The notes: generated by a model from the sequence alone, not told the origin. 6,566 nucleotides of DNA from a bacterium (GCA_027593305.1 JAQCJA010000272.1:1-6566); one strand, 5' to 3'; numbered from the stretch's first letter, positions 1-6,114 are shown. Translations and numbers: made by a program.

Positions 1-52
1 CCCGAGCAGTCGTGACGGCCGTCCGTGCCACCAGCAAACCGAGAGTGAAGGC

Positions 53-58
53 AGGAGG
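53..58 (+). promoter_or_regulatory. Shine-Dalgarno AGGAGG deciding a TTG start
   Basis: A perfect AGGAGG ends 7 bases before the TTG at 66-68. This is a much better initiation signal than anything visible before the in-frame GTG at 12. It supports the shorter form of the metallopeptidase gene. Confidence 0.7.
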
Positions 59-65
59 CGGTAGG

Positions 66-434
66 TTGAATCGCAAACGTTTTGAGGAACTCGTCGAGGC
101 GGCTCTGGAGCGCATTCCGGCGGCTTTTCGTGAGGCCATGGACAATGTAGCCATCGTCATCGACGACTGGCCCGAGCGAGAGCTGATGTTTGAGATGTAT
201 GGAGATGCCGAAACGTACATCTACGGTCTGTTCACCGGGACGCCATTGCCGGAGCAGAGCATGGTGGATTCCGGCGATCTTCCGGTGGTGATCCGCATCT
301 ACCAGGCGGCACTGGAGTATGACTTTGCCGATCCCGCCGAACTGGCCCGCGAGCTGGAGATCACCCTGGTCCACGAGATTGCCCACTTCATGGGATTCGA
401 CGAGGATGAGCTCGAGGATCTGGGTTACGACTGA
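66..434 (+). CDS. Small zincin-like metallopeptidase (DUF1025/Zincin_1 family)
   Basis: A 122-residue protein of the small single-domain metallopeptidase family (Pfam Zincin_1, formerly DUF1025), probably cytoplasmic. The zinc site is visible near the C-terminus: HEIAH at residues 103-107 followed by G110, D112 and E113, giving an HExxHxxGxDE pattern. The N-terminal helix starts NRKRFEELVEAAL, which is where family members usually begin. The central YGLFTGTPLPEQS segment also fits the family. I chose TTG at 66 because a perfect AGGAGG sits 7 bases upstream. A GTG at 12 would add 18 basic, low-complexity residues not expected in this family. No signal peptide or membrane segment is seen. The substrate is unknown. 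The 3' end overlaps the convergent aminotransferase gene by 10 bp, so the two transcripts would be antisense at their tails. Family assignment is firm; the start is likely. Confidence 0.9.
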   Translation: MNRKRFEELVEAALERIPAAFREAMDNVAIVIDDWPERELMFEMYGDAETYIYGLFTGTPLPEQSMVDSGDLPVVIRIYQAALEYDFADPAELARELEITLVHEIAHFMGFDEDELEDLGYD

Positions 435-1810
435 GCGCCGGCTGCCAGAGCGATGCGGAAGGCGGCGATGATCTGATCTGCTTCGGCACGGGTCAGGATC
501 AGCGGCGGCGACAGGCACAGCACGCTGTTGGGACCGATGACGGCGTGGCTCATCTGCCCCACCAGTACGCCGGCGGATTTCAGTGCAGCCTTCACGGCCC
601 CTGTATGAGCCGCATTCAGCAGCGCCCCTGACGGCTCCACCAGTTCCACTGCCAGCATCAGGCCGAGGCCACGAACCTGGCCAACGATCGGGGAATCGAT
701 CGCCGTGAGGCCCGCCAGCAGGTAGGCGCCCATCTGCGCAGCATTCTCCCATAGGCGCTCGCGCAGGAGGATGTCGATGTTGGCCAGGGCTGCGGCACAG
801 CAGGGCGGGTGACCGCCGTAGGTGCAGACCTGGGCCAGTTCGCTGCCGTCGCCGGGCGTGCCCTGGAAGGCGGCAAATACCTTGTCAGTGACGATGGTCG
901 CGCCCAATGGCAGATAGCCGGAGGTGATGCCCTTGGCGGTGACGACCATATCGGCAACCACATCCCAGTGTTCGCAGGCGAAAAGTTTGCCGGTGCGGCC
1001 CCAGCCCGTGATCACCTCATCCACGATGAGCAGCACCTCATGGCGATCGCAGATTTCGCGCAGGCGGGGCAGATAATCGTCAGGCGGCACGATGACACCA
1101 CCCCCACCGATGACGGGCTCGACGATGACGGCTGCCACGGTCTCGGGTCCTTCGCGGCGAATGACCTCATCGAATTCATCAACACAGGCGATGCCACAGT
1201 CCGGATAGGACCGTTTCAGGGGGCAGCGGTAGCAGTATGGCGGATTTACATGCAGGAAGCCGGGAACCAGGGGCTCGTAGGGTGCGCGTCGCCCGACCTG
1301 GCCCGTCGCCGACAGGGCGCCCATGGTGAAGCCATGGTACCCCTGGTAACGGCCGATGATCTTGTAGCGGTTCTGCCCCGGGTGCCGTTGCCGCTGGCAC
1401 TGGCGCGCGATTTTGAAGGCGCTTTCATTGGCCTCGGAACCGGAATTGGAGAAGAACACCCGGCTCAGGTTGCCATGAACCTCATCTCCGGGCAGCAGCT
1501 CGGCGAGTTTGGCCGCCAGGCGTGTCGCCGGTTCGTTGATCTGTGAGTGCGGGTAGTAGGGCAGCCGCTGCAGTTGCGCAAACGCAGCACGGGATATCTC
1601 ATCACGTCCATAGCCAACGTTGACATTCCACAACCCGCCACCGGCGTCGAGATAGGCCTTGCCGTCGGTGTCATACAGGGTGCTGCCTTCGCCTCGATCA
1701 AATACGGTCAGCTCCGTACCGCCATCCAGTTGACTGTGCTGCAACAGGGGGTGCCAGCAGTGGTCACGATCCAGGCGGCGAAGTTCGGCGGTATCGAGGG
1801 CGGCGGGCAT
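425..1810 (-). CDS. Class III PLP-dependent aminotransferase (omega-transaminase, taurine--pyruvate aminotransferase-like)
   Basis: A 461-residue fold-type I PLP enzyme that would transfer an amino group from an omega-amino donor to a 2-oxo acid such as pyruvate. The N-terminal WNVNVGYGRDE region (61-71) is typical of the class. SNSGSEAN at 121-128 binds the cofactor phosphate, YHG is at 158-160, VDEV at 263-266 holds Asp264 for the pyridine nitrogen, and Lys293 in TAKGITSGYLPLGA is the Schiff-base lysine. TYGGHP at 330-335 matches the usual TxxGHP loop. A CxxC plus CxxxC cluster lies at 193-209. Overall it resembles taurine--pyruvate and related omega-transaminases, but the donor cannot be read from sequence. 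The start at 1810 gives the usual family length and has GAAAGG about 10 bases upstream. ATG at 1828 is the alternative. The frame stays open to 1948, but those extra residues are not family-like and would run into the divergent hydrolase gene. Confidence 0.93.
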   Translation of the reverse strand: MPAALDTAELRRLDRDHCWHPLLQHSQLDGGTELTVFDRGEGSTLYDTDGKAYLDAGGGLWNVNVGYGRDEISRAAFAQLQRLPYYPHSQINEPATRLAAKLAELLPGDEVHGNLSRVFFSNSGSEANESAFKIARQCQRQRHPGQNRYKIIGRYQGYHGFTMGALSATGQVGRRAPYEPLVPGFLHVNPPYCYRCPLKRSYPDCGIACVDEFDEVIRREGPETVAAVIVEPVIGGGGVIVPPDDYLPRLREICDRHEVLLIVDEVITGWGRTGKLFACEHWDVVADMVVTAKGITSGYLPLGATIVTDKVFAAFQGTPGDGSELAQVCTYGGHPPCCAAALANIDILLRERLWENAAQMGAYLLAGLTAIDSPIVGQVRGLGLMLAVELVEPSGALLNAAHTGAVKAALKSAGVLVGQMSHAVIGPNSVLCLSPPLILTRAEADQIIAAFRIALAAGAQS

Positions 1811-1861
1811 GGCTGACGTACCTTTCATGAAGGACCTGGCGCTGAAAAGGCCTGCACGCAG

Positions 1862-1891
1862 AGTATAGACAGGAGCATCGATGCATGACAC
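1862..1891 (-). promoter_or_regulatory. Candidate sigma70-type promoter for the aminotransferase
   Basis: On the minus strand a -10 element TATACT (1867 to 1862, five of six consensus bases) is preceded by GTGTCA (1891 to 1886, four of six) with an 18-base spacer. Transcription would start near 1855 and leave a leader of about 45 bases before the ATG at 1810. The element lies over the ribosome-binding site and start codon of the divergent hydrolase. This is pattern matching only. Confidence 0.4.
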
Positions 1892-2744
1892 CGGGGAGCG
1901 CAGCGTGACAGGGCTTGCCACATCCCGGACAGTGAAGGGTGCCGACAATTTGCATCTGCACGTTCACCGGCGCCCGGGTGCGGGGCCCGCACTCCTGCTG
2001 GCTCACGGGATCACCGGCAGTGGTCAGATGTGGGCGGACCTCGTGCCGGATCTGCCTGACGATTGGGATGTGGTCGCCCCGGACGTGCGCGGCCACGGTC
2101 GATCGGGACGGGCGCCGGTGTACGACTATCAGCTGTTGGCTCAGGACGTGGCTCTTGTCTGCCGGCAATTCTGTCTGCAGCGGCCCGGCGTCGTCGGCCA
2201 CAGCATGGGTGCCGCTACTGTGGCTGCATGTGCCGCGCTGGCTCAGGACCTGTTCTGTTGTATCGTGCTCGAGGATCCACCATGGCGTCAGGCGGAGCGG
2301 TCGGCGGCGGCCCGTCGCAAACGGGCCACGGTATGGCGACAACAACTCGAAGTCCAGGAGCAGGGCACGATCGAAGCACGGATGGCCGATCTGCAGCAGG
2401 TGCGCTCGGCGTGGACGGCGGTGGCGCGCCGTTCGTGTGCCGAAGCGGAGCGGGCGACAGATCCGGGGGTGCTGGAACTCGTTGCCTCGGGTGCCCCGGA
2501 TTGGCGGTCGACCCTGGCGGCGATCACCTGTCCGGTGCTGCTCGTCTGCGGTGATCCGGCACGCGGCGCCATTGTCACGCCCGAGATCGCCGCCGAAGCA
2601 GACACCATCAACGGGCGCCTTGAAGTCGTGACATTCAGCGGCGCGGGGCACTCGGTCCGCGCCGACGTCGGCGCCGACTACACGCATGCCGTCATCGGTT
2701 TCCTGCGCCGCCATCTGGCAGCTCAGAGTACGACGGCCTCATAG
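1881..2744 (+). CDS. Alpha/beta hydrolase fold protein
   Basis: A 287-residue single-domain alpha/beta hydrolase, probably a cytoplasmic esterase or related hydrolase. The order of elements is canonical: an oxyanion HG at 42-43 (LLLAHGITGSG), DVRGHGRS at 68-75, the nucleophile elbow GHSMG at 106-110 with Ser108, Asp225 in CGDPARGAIVTPE, and His257 in GAGHSVR. The catalytic triad is therefore complete. Residues about 135-205, rich in Arg, Gln and Glu, form the probable helical cap. ATG at 1881 is supported by AGGAG at 1871-1875 with 5 bases between. No signal peptide is seen. The gene is divergent from the aminotransferase with 70 bp between starts. A metabolic link is possible but not shown. 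The last 22 bp may overlap a small minus-strand ORF. The substrate cannot be told: the family includes esterases, haloperoxidase-like proteins and C-C hydrolases. Confidence 0.92.
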   Translation: MHDTGERSVTGLATSRTVKGADNLHLHVHRRPGAGPALLLAHGITGSGQMWADLVPDLPDDWDVVAPDVRGHGRSGRAPVYDYQLLAQDVALVCRQFCLQRPGVVGHSMGAATVAACAALAQDLFCCIVLEDPPWRQAERSAAARRKRATVWRQQLEVQEQGTIEARMADLQQVRSAWTAVARRSCAEAERATDPGVLELVASGAPDWRSTLAAITCPVLLVCGDPARGAIVTPEIAAEADTINGRLEVVTFSGAGHSVRADVGADYTHAVIGFLRRHLAAQSTTAS

Positions 2745-2881
2745 GTCCCGGGGACACCGCCGCCGGCAACGACGGCCTGCTTGAGACTGCGCGCATGGAC
2801 GCAGGCGCCGCGGTGGTGGAACCCACGATAACGCCCATGCGCCGGTTGGGCTGCGTCGACGGTGGCGGGCCTCTCAGCCAT
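2723..2881 (-). CDS. Possible small protein, 52 residues, no recognised family
   Basis: An ATG at 2881 opens a 52-residue frame ending in TGA at 2723. The ATG lies 11 bases past the stop of the cytochrome gene on the same strand. The protein starts MAERPATVDAAQPAHG and ends GGGVPGTYEAVVL. A His/Arg-rich middle (residues 16-31, RYRGFHHRG) precedes a Gly/Val-rich tail. About half its codons begin with G and most end in C or G, a bias shared with the real genes here. No strong ribosome-binding site is seen; only TAGG lies about 10 bases upstream, so translational coupling to the cytochrome would be needed. It overlaps the 3' end of the convergent hydrolase by 22 bp. I do not recognise it and assign no function. 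It could be a chance frame in GC-rich intergenic DNA. Confidence 0.35.
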   Translation of the reverse strand: MAERPATVDAAQPAHGRYRGFHHRGACVHARSLKQAVVAGGGVPGTYEAVVL

Positions 2882-2888
2882 ACGGCTG
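2875..2888. terminator. Weak hairpin just past the cytochrome stop
   Basis: CAGCC and GGCTG form a 5 bp stem with an ATAC loop, flanked at slightly greater distance by two GGCC tetramers. It begins 4 bases after the cytochrome stop on the minus strand, between converging genes. There is no U-tract on either strand, so intrinsic termination is doubtful. If the 52-residue ORF is real, the hairpin covers its start codon. Confidence 0.2.
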
Positions 2889-2892
2889 TGGC

Positions 2893-3639
2893 CTATCTGG
2901 GATCCGCCGGGTCGCCGAAGAGCTCGCGCATCTGGCGCTGCACAAAGCGGCTGTCCGGGTCGAGGCGCAGGGCCTCATCGAGACGCATTCTGGCTTCACT
3001 CATGGCGCCAATGCGATGCAGGCACCCTGCCAGTTGCGCCAGGGTGAGGCTGGATTCAGGAAAGAACTCGAGATTGAGCCGCAGGAATTCGATGGCAGCA
3101 TATTCATCCTTGCTGCGCGACAGATTGCCGGCCAGGTCGCTGAGGCTGGTTTCGCCAAAGTCGTACGTGGAGCGCCCATAGAACTCGTCGCGCACCTGAC
3201 GATAGCGGCCGATGGCGGCGTCGATGCCGTCACTGTGCAGCGTCTGCAGCAGCACGGTCTGCAAAGTGCGGGGCACGGTGACACCATGGTGGCAGGTGAC
3301 ACAGTCCACGGGAACAATTCCGTCACCCCCTTCGGCTCGCAGGGTGGCGTTGATATCGTTGGTCAGACGCATCATGGAACGGGTGATGTGTTTCGTTGCC
3401 TTGTCATCGGCGGCGAAGTCACGGTTGCCTCGGGTTTGCACGTGACAGTACGAACAGCGGACGCCCATGGAACTGGCGTAGGCGCTCATGACGGCATGCA
3501 GCGAGTCAGTGGCGATGTCTTTGGGTAGAATCTGCAGGTTCTTGTAGCTCTCCGGCTCCTGAGGCTGCTGCCCCGGTGTAGGCAGGGCTGTGGCGGCGGT
3601 CATGAACACGAGGATGCTGGCAATGGTTGGCGTTGTCAC
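2893..3639 (-). CDS. Exported diheme cytochrome c (reaction-centre cytochrome-like) with C-terminal TPRs
   Basis: A 248-residue exported electron-transfer protein. Residues 5-20 form a hydrophobic signal segment. The cytochrome part (about 30-125) has NLQILPKDI, then heme motif CSYCH at 62-66, a helix with MM at 89-90 and INATL, and heme motif CVTCH at 113-117. This layout matches the PF02276-type proteins related to the tetraheme cytochrome subunit of photosynthetic reaction centres, reduced here to two hemes. Met51 or Met58 and Met89 or Met90 are possible axial ligands. Residues about 165-235 look like two TPR helices pairs (AAIEFLRLNLEFFPESS; EARMRLDEALRLDPDS). GTG at 3639 is preceded by AGAGGT with 8 bases between. 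Oddly, the predicted N-terminus has no basic residue before the hydrophobic core. It lies 90 bp downstream of the receiver gene on the same strand. The electron partner is unknown. Confidence 0.88.
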   Translation of the reverse strand: MTTPTIASILVFMTAATALPTPGQQPQEPESYKNLQILPKDIATDSLHAVMSAYASSMGVRCSYCHVQTRGNRDFAADDKATKHITRSMMRLTNDINATLRAEGGDGIVPVDCVTCHHGVTVPRTLQTVLLQTLHSDGIDAAIGRYRQVRDEFYGRSTYDFGETSLSDLAGNLSRSKDEYAAIEFLRLNLEFFPESSLTLAQLAGCLHRIGAMSEARMRLDEALRLDPDSRFVQRQMRELFGDPADPR

Positions 3640-3647
3640 GGCAATCG

Positions 3648-3653
3648 ACCTCT
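3648..3653 (-). promoter_or_regulatory. Shine-Dalgarno AGAGGT for the cytochrome GTG start
   Basis: AGAGGT on the minus strand lies 8 bases before GTG at 3639. No ATG, GTG or TTG occurs further upstream in this frame before the receiver gene's stop codon, so this site fixes the start. Confidence 0.6.
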
Positions 3654-3729
3654 TGCGGGGCTTGAAGAATGGCGCGCTGTTGAGCCACGTTGAGGCGCTG
3701 GTGCGACAACTGTGGTTCGTGGAGCTGGA

Positions 3730-4281
3730 TCAGATTCGCATACGGATGTTCTGCACGTGGCGGTTGAGCCGTTCCTGCAGTTCCGTGGGTGACGAATCCT
3801 TGCGGATATAATCATTGGCACCACGTGTCAGGGCGTCGCGCACGACTTTGGCATCGGCTTCACCCGTGAGCATGACGATCGTTGTTTTCTTGAACTTCTC
3901 GTCCTGCCGCAGGATGTCGAGAGCTTCCAGCCCATTCTGATCGGGCATGTGCACGTCCAGCACGATCAGGTGGGGATGCGTCTGATGGGCGAGCCCCACG
4001 GCTTCGCGGCCATTGGTTGCCTCGGCGACGATGCAGCCAAGGCGTTTCAGTACCGCGGTGATCTTGCGGCGCGAGACGATGGCGTCTTCGGCGAGCAGCA
4101 CATGCACCGCACCAACGGCGTCGGCCGCACCGAGGGGAGCACCGCAGGCACTGCAGAAGCGGATCACTTCCCGGGATTGAAATTCCATGCCACAGGCGGC
4201 GCATTTCTGCGCCTTCGGCCTGCTGTCCCGATCATCATCGAACAGATCGTCAGCACTGGCGTTGCCATTTTCTGCGAACAA
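3730..4281 (-). CDS. Single-receiver response regulator with N-terminal zinc ribbon
   Basis: A 183-residue cytoplasmic protein. Residues 1-22 are acidic and probably disordered (DDLFDDDRD). A zinc ribbon follows, with CxxC at 27-30 (CAAC) and CxxC at 43-46 (CSAC). The receiver domain spans about 59-178: acidic pair E65-D66, phosphoacceptor D109 in VLDVHMPD, T139 in MLTGE and K161 in DYIRKD. All residues needed for phosphotransfer are present, although the usual Pro after the Lys is Asp. No output domain follows, so it probably acts by protein contact, perhaps through the ribbon. No histidine kinase is in the window. The start is TTG at 4281 with an AGG 6 bases upstream. An in-frame TGA lies two codons before it, so no earlier start is possible. 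It lies between the GTPase and cytochrome genes on the same strand. Confidence 0.9.
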   Translation of the reverse strand: MFAENGNASADDLFDDDRDSRPKAQKCAACGMEFQSREVIRFCSACGAPLGAADAVGAVHVLLAEDAIVSRRKITAVLKRLGCIVAEATNGREAVGLAHQTHPHLIVLDVHMPDQNGLEALDILRQDEKFKKTTIVMLTGEADAKVVRDALTRGANDYIRKDSSPTELQERLNRHVQNIRMRI

Positions 4282-4338
4282 GAATCACCTGCTGGAGGGT
4301 GGGCAATCCAACGGAAACGGTACGGAGTGCGACCAGCC

Positions 4339-4356
4339 GCCGCCAGCGTGGGCGGC
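4339..4356. terminator. GC hairpin between the GTPase and receiver genes
   Basis: GCCGCC and GGCGGC form a 6 bp all-GC stem with a 6-base loop, about 46 bases past the GTPase stop. There is no U-tract. It could slow transcription or protect RNA ends, or be chance in GC-rich DNA. The rest of the 120 bp gap shows no convincing promoter. Confidence 0.2.
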
Positions 4357-4401
4357 AAGTCACGGGGCCCGACACTGCGTCGGTTGCCGAATCCGCGCCG
4401 G

Positions 4402-5550
4402 CTAGGACTGCAGGAAGATCTGATCTCCGGAGGCGACGACGTGGTGCAGGCTGACGGCTTGCCCCGGGCGGGCAACGGAGGTCCCCCAGATCCGCGCCCC
4501 CTTGAGCCGTTCCTGTTGACCGACGCGGGCAGCAACGGCGGCAACGTCACTGGCAAGTGGCATCAGCACGATGGATCCTGCACCATCAAGGGCTGCACGC
4601 TCGAGCAGGAGCACCGGCATCCGACCCATGGCGGCGAGCAGGCTGGAGCGAATCGGTTCCAGCGAGGCTGGCTGCCCACTCTCCGTGGCCACCAGAGGCA
4701 GGTGTGGCCACCGACGCTGTGTGGCGGCGATGCCGATATCGGCTCCGAGTTGCTGTGCCGAAGTGACGACGAGGACCACGGGCAGCAGGATGTCGCCGTC
4801 CAGTTGTCGGCGCAGTTGCTCGGCGTCAAAACCCGTACGCACCGCAATCTCCGCATGTTCCACATGCGCTGCCGCCACCAGCGAGCGTGCAGTCTGTTCC
4901 TGCTCCCGGTCCAGGGGCAGTCCGACAAAACGCACGCCACCCTTGCCCCGCGGTTGCAGGGCCGTCGCCAGAGGCCCGGAGATGGCCTCCATGCCGGTTG
5001 TCGCCAGTTCATCGAAGACGACCTGCGCGTTGCCCGTGGCATCGTCAGTGGCATTCACAACGACTGCCAGAACGTCAGCCAGCGACAGCAGATGCAGCAA
5101 GGGCCGGCCCGGCCCCTGGCCATCGGCGAGGCCGGGCACGACGGCTGGCGTGTCGATGAGTTGCAGGGCACCACCGTCGCCGCTGAGCATCCCGGGGACC
5201 GGCCGAGAGGTGGAAAAGGGATAGTCGGCAACGATCGTAGCCGCCCCGGTCAAGGCTTGCAGAAGAGTGGATTTGCCGGTGTTCGGCGTGCCCACAAGCA
5301 CGACCGTCGCTTCACCCTGTCGTTTGACGTGGAACGGGTCGTGCTGCCCGGCGCGGGAGCGCACAGCATCGTGCCCCTCCAGGCGACGTACCTGGCGCCG
5401 CAGGCGATCACGCAGGTCCTTGTAAGGACCCTTCCACTCATCATGCAGACTGTCGAGATGGCCACGCAGGATGCGCAGCTGCTCAGGCTCGGCACGACCA
5501 TGGAGTTGCTTCTGAATCCGGGACCACAGGTCCCTCGCAGGCATTGGCAT
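4402..5550 (-). CDS. DRG/Obg-like GTPase with C-terminal TGS domain, degenerate G3 and G4
   Basis: A 382-residue TRAFAC-class GTPase closest to the DRG/Rbg branch (COG1163). Residues about 25-60 form a basic helical region like that before the DRG G domain. The P-loop GTPNTGKST is at 87-95 and switch I reads ADYPFSTSRPVPGML (108-122), close to the DRG and Obg pattern. G3 is DTPA at 133-136, with Ala for the usual Gly. Where NKxD is expected, the sequence reads VVTSAQQL (261-268). The C-terminal 75 residues are a TGS-like domain, with ARIWGTSVARPGQAVSLHHV (352-371) matching its end. DRG proteins bind ribosomes or tRNA-linked partners, so a translation-related role is inferred, but guanine specificity is uncertain. 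ATG at 5550 was chosen; TTG at 5556 and ATG at 5544 are also in frame, and no clear ribosome-binding site precedes any of them. Confidence 0.87.
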   Translation of the reverse strand: MPMPARDLWSRIQKQLHGRAEPEQLRILRGHLDSLHDEWKGPYKDLRDRLRRQVRRLEGHDAVRSRAGQHDPFHVKRQGEATVVLVGTPNTGKSTLLQALTGAATIVADYPFSTSRPVPGMLSGDGGALQLIDTPAVVPGLADGQGPGRPLLHLLSLADVLAVVVNATDDATGNAQVVFDELATTGMEAISGPLATALQPRGKGGVRFVGLPLDREQEQTARSLVAAAHVEHAEIAVRTGFDAEQLRRQLDGDILLPVVLVVTSAQQLGADIGIAATQRRWPHLPLVATESGQPASLEPIRSSLLAAMGRMPVLLLERAALDGAGSIVLMPLASDVAAVAARVGQQERLKGARIWGTSVARPGQAVSLHHVVASGDQIFLQS

Positions 5551-5618
5551 AAGCAATCGTTACGGTACAGGCAGCTACATTGGCAAGGAGCGCATGTTCC
5601 TCTCAGCACCCGATCGTC

Positions 5619-5647
5619 TTGACCGTCCTCGACGGGAGTGATTCATT
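5619..5647 (+). promoter_or_regulatory. Candidate promoter for the SRPBCC gene
   Basis: TTGACC at 5619-5624 (five of six -35 bases) is followed after 17 bases by TTCATT at 5642-5647 (three of six -10 bases). The start would be near 5654, leaving a leader of about 37 bases before ATG 5691. The -10 is poor, so this is only a candidate. It lies in the 140 bp gap between the divergent GTPase and SRPBCC genes. Confidence 0.3.
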
Positions 5648-5678
5648 TGCTCCGCATCACCCTCACTCTTTGCCCACC

Positions 5679-5683
5679 AGGAG
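5679..5683 (+). promoter_or_regulatory. Shine-Dalgarno AGGAG before ATG 5691
   Basis: AGGAG lies 7 bases before the ATG at 5691. It marks the true start of the SRPBCC gene, even though that ATG is now out of frame with most of the protein. Confidence 0.7.
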
Positions 5684-5690
5684 TTCAACC

Positions 5691-6114
5691 ATGGGTTGTT
5701 ACAATTCGATTGTCGTGGCGGCGTCTGCCAGACAAAGTCTGGGCGCGCCTGCGCGACTTTCACGACCTGTCCGCCTTTCCTAACGTTGTGCAGAAGGCCG
5801 ACAAGGTCGGCGACGCCAGGGGCACGCAGATCGGCGCCCGGCGGGTGCTCAACGATGCCTTCCACGAGACCCTGGTTGCTCTTGATGACGACGCCAGAGT
5901 CCTGCGCTACAGCATCGACGACGGGCCGGAGGCGGTCGCCAGGGACAAGGTCCAGGGCTACATCGGTGAGGTCCGTGTGTTCTCGGTGACCGCAACCGAC
6001 GAGGCCTTCGTCCTGTGGACCTCGACCTGGGGAGCCAGCAGTGGTGGGGTCGCCGAGTTCTGCGATCCGATCTACCGGGCTCTGCTCGGTGACCTGCAGG
6101 CGACTTTTGCCTGA
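5691..6114 (+). CDS. SRPBCC (START-like) family protein, split by a one-base insertion
   Basis: A lipid- or ligand-binding fold of the SRPBCC superfamily (polyketide cyclase-like, PYR1-like). From ATG 5691 the frame reads MGCYNSIVVAASA and, 17 codons later, stops at 5781-5783. The rest of the protein is in the next frame, starting DKVWARLRDFHDLSAF at 5731. Dropping base A5730 joins the two as ...VVAASADKVWARL..., a continuous 140-residue protein of normal family length. Later landmarks are GTQIGARRVLNDAFHETL, YSIDDGP, GYIGEVRVF and the C-terminal helix with FCDPIYRALLGDLQ. The downstream frame is open back to GTG 5638, but those upstream residues do not look like the family and lack the AGGAG signal that serves ATG 5691. 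As read, no full-length protein is made unless ribosomes shift. Downstream coding has no stops or other damage, so this is a recent mutation or a sequencing error. The ligand is unknown. Confidence 0.8.
5728..5742. repeat. Perfect inverted repeat at the frameshift site
   Basis: CCAGAC (5728-5733) and GTCTGG (5737-5742) pair perfectly around an AAA loop. The extra A5730 lies in the left arm; without it the arm would read CCGAC and the hairpin would be imperfect. A further GTCTG at 5723-5727 can also pair with the CAGAC. Confidence 0.85.

Noticed and set aside
2..64. Tail of an upstream gene ending in TAG at 62-64
   Set aside because: The frame is open to the left edge and its stop abuts the next start, but 20 residues of mixed composition are too little to support it. 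Another frame stops at 13-15.
12..65. GTG at 12 as the metallopeptidase start
   Set aside because: It adds 18 basic, low-complexity residues, and no Shine-Dalgarno sequence can be seen before it in the 11 bases available. TTG 66 has a perfect AGGAGG.
809..1546. Plus-strand open frame of 245 residues inside the aminotransferase
   Set aside because: Shadow of the strongly supported aminotransferase; no ribosome-binding site or domain.
1811..1948. N-terminal extension of the aminotransferase to 1948
   Set aside because: The extra residues do not resemble the family and would overlap the divergent hydrolase. The candidate promoter lies downstream of that start.
1764..2714. Minus-strand open frame of 316 residues opposite the alpha/beta hydrolase
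   Set aside because: The plus strand encodes a complete catalytic triad in order. The antisense product is Arg/His-rich with no motif.
2721..2776. Direct repeat of ACGACGGCCT about 40 bp apart at the hydrolase end
   Set aside because: Only 10 bp and not linked to any mobile element or target duplication; likely chance in GC-rich DNA.
3949..5622. Very long plus-strand open frame (557 residues) opposite the GTPase and receiver genes
   Set aside because: It mirrors two well-supported genes on the other strand. Its protein has no recognisable domain, and such shadows are usual where GC-rich codon use removes stops from the antisense frame.
5638..5730. GTG 5638 as the real start of the SRPBCC protein
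   Set aside because: The residues it adds are not family-like, while ATG 5691 with AGGAG gives the expected MGCYNSIVV start in the neighbouring frame.
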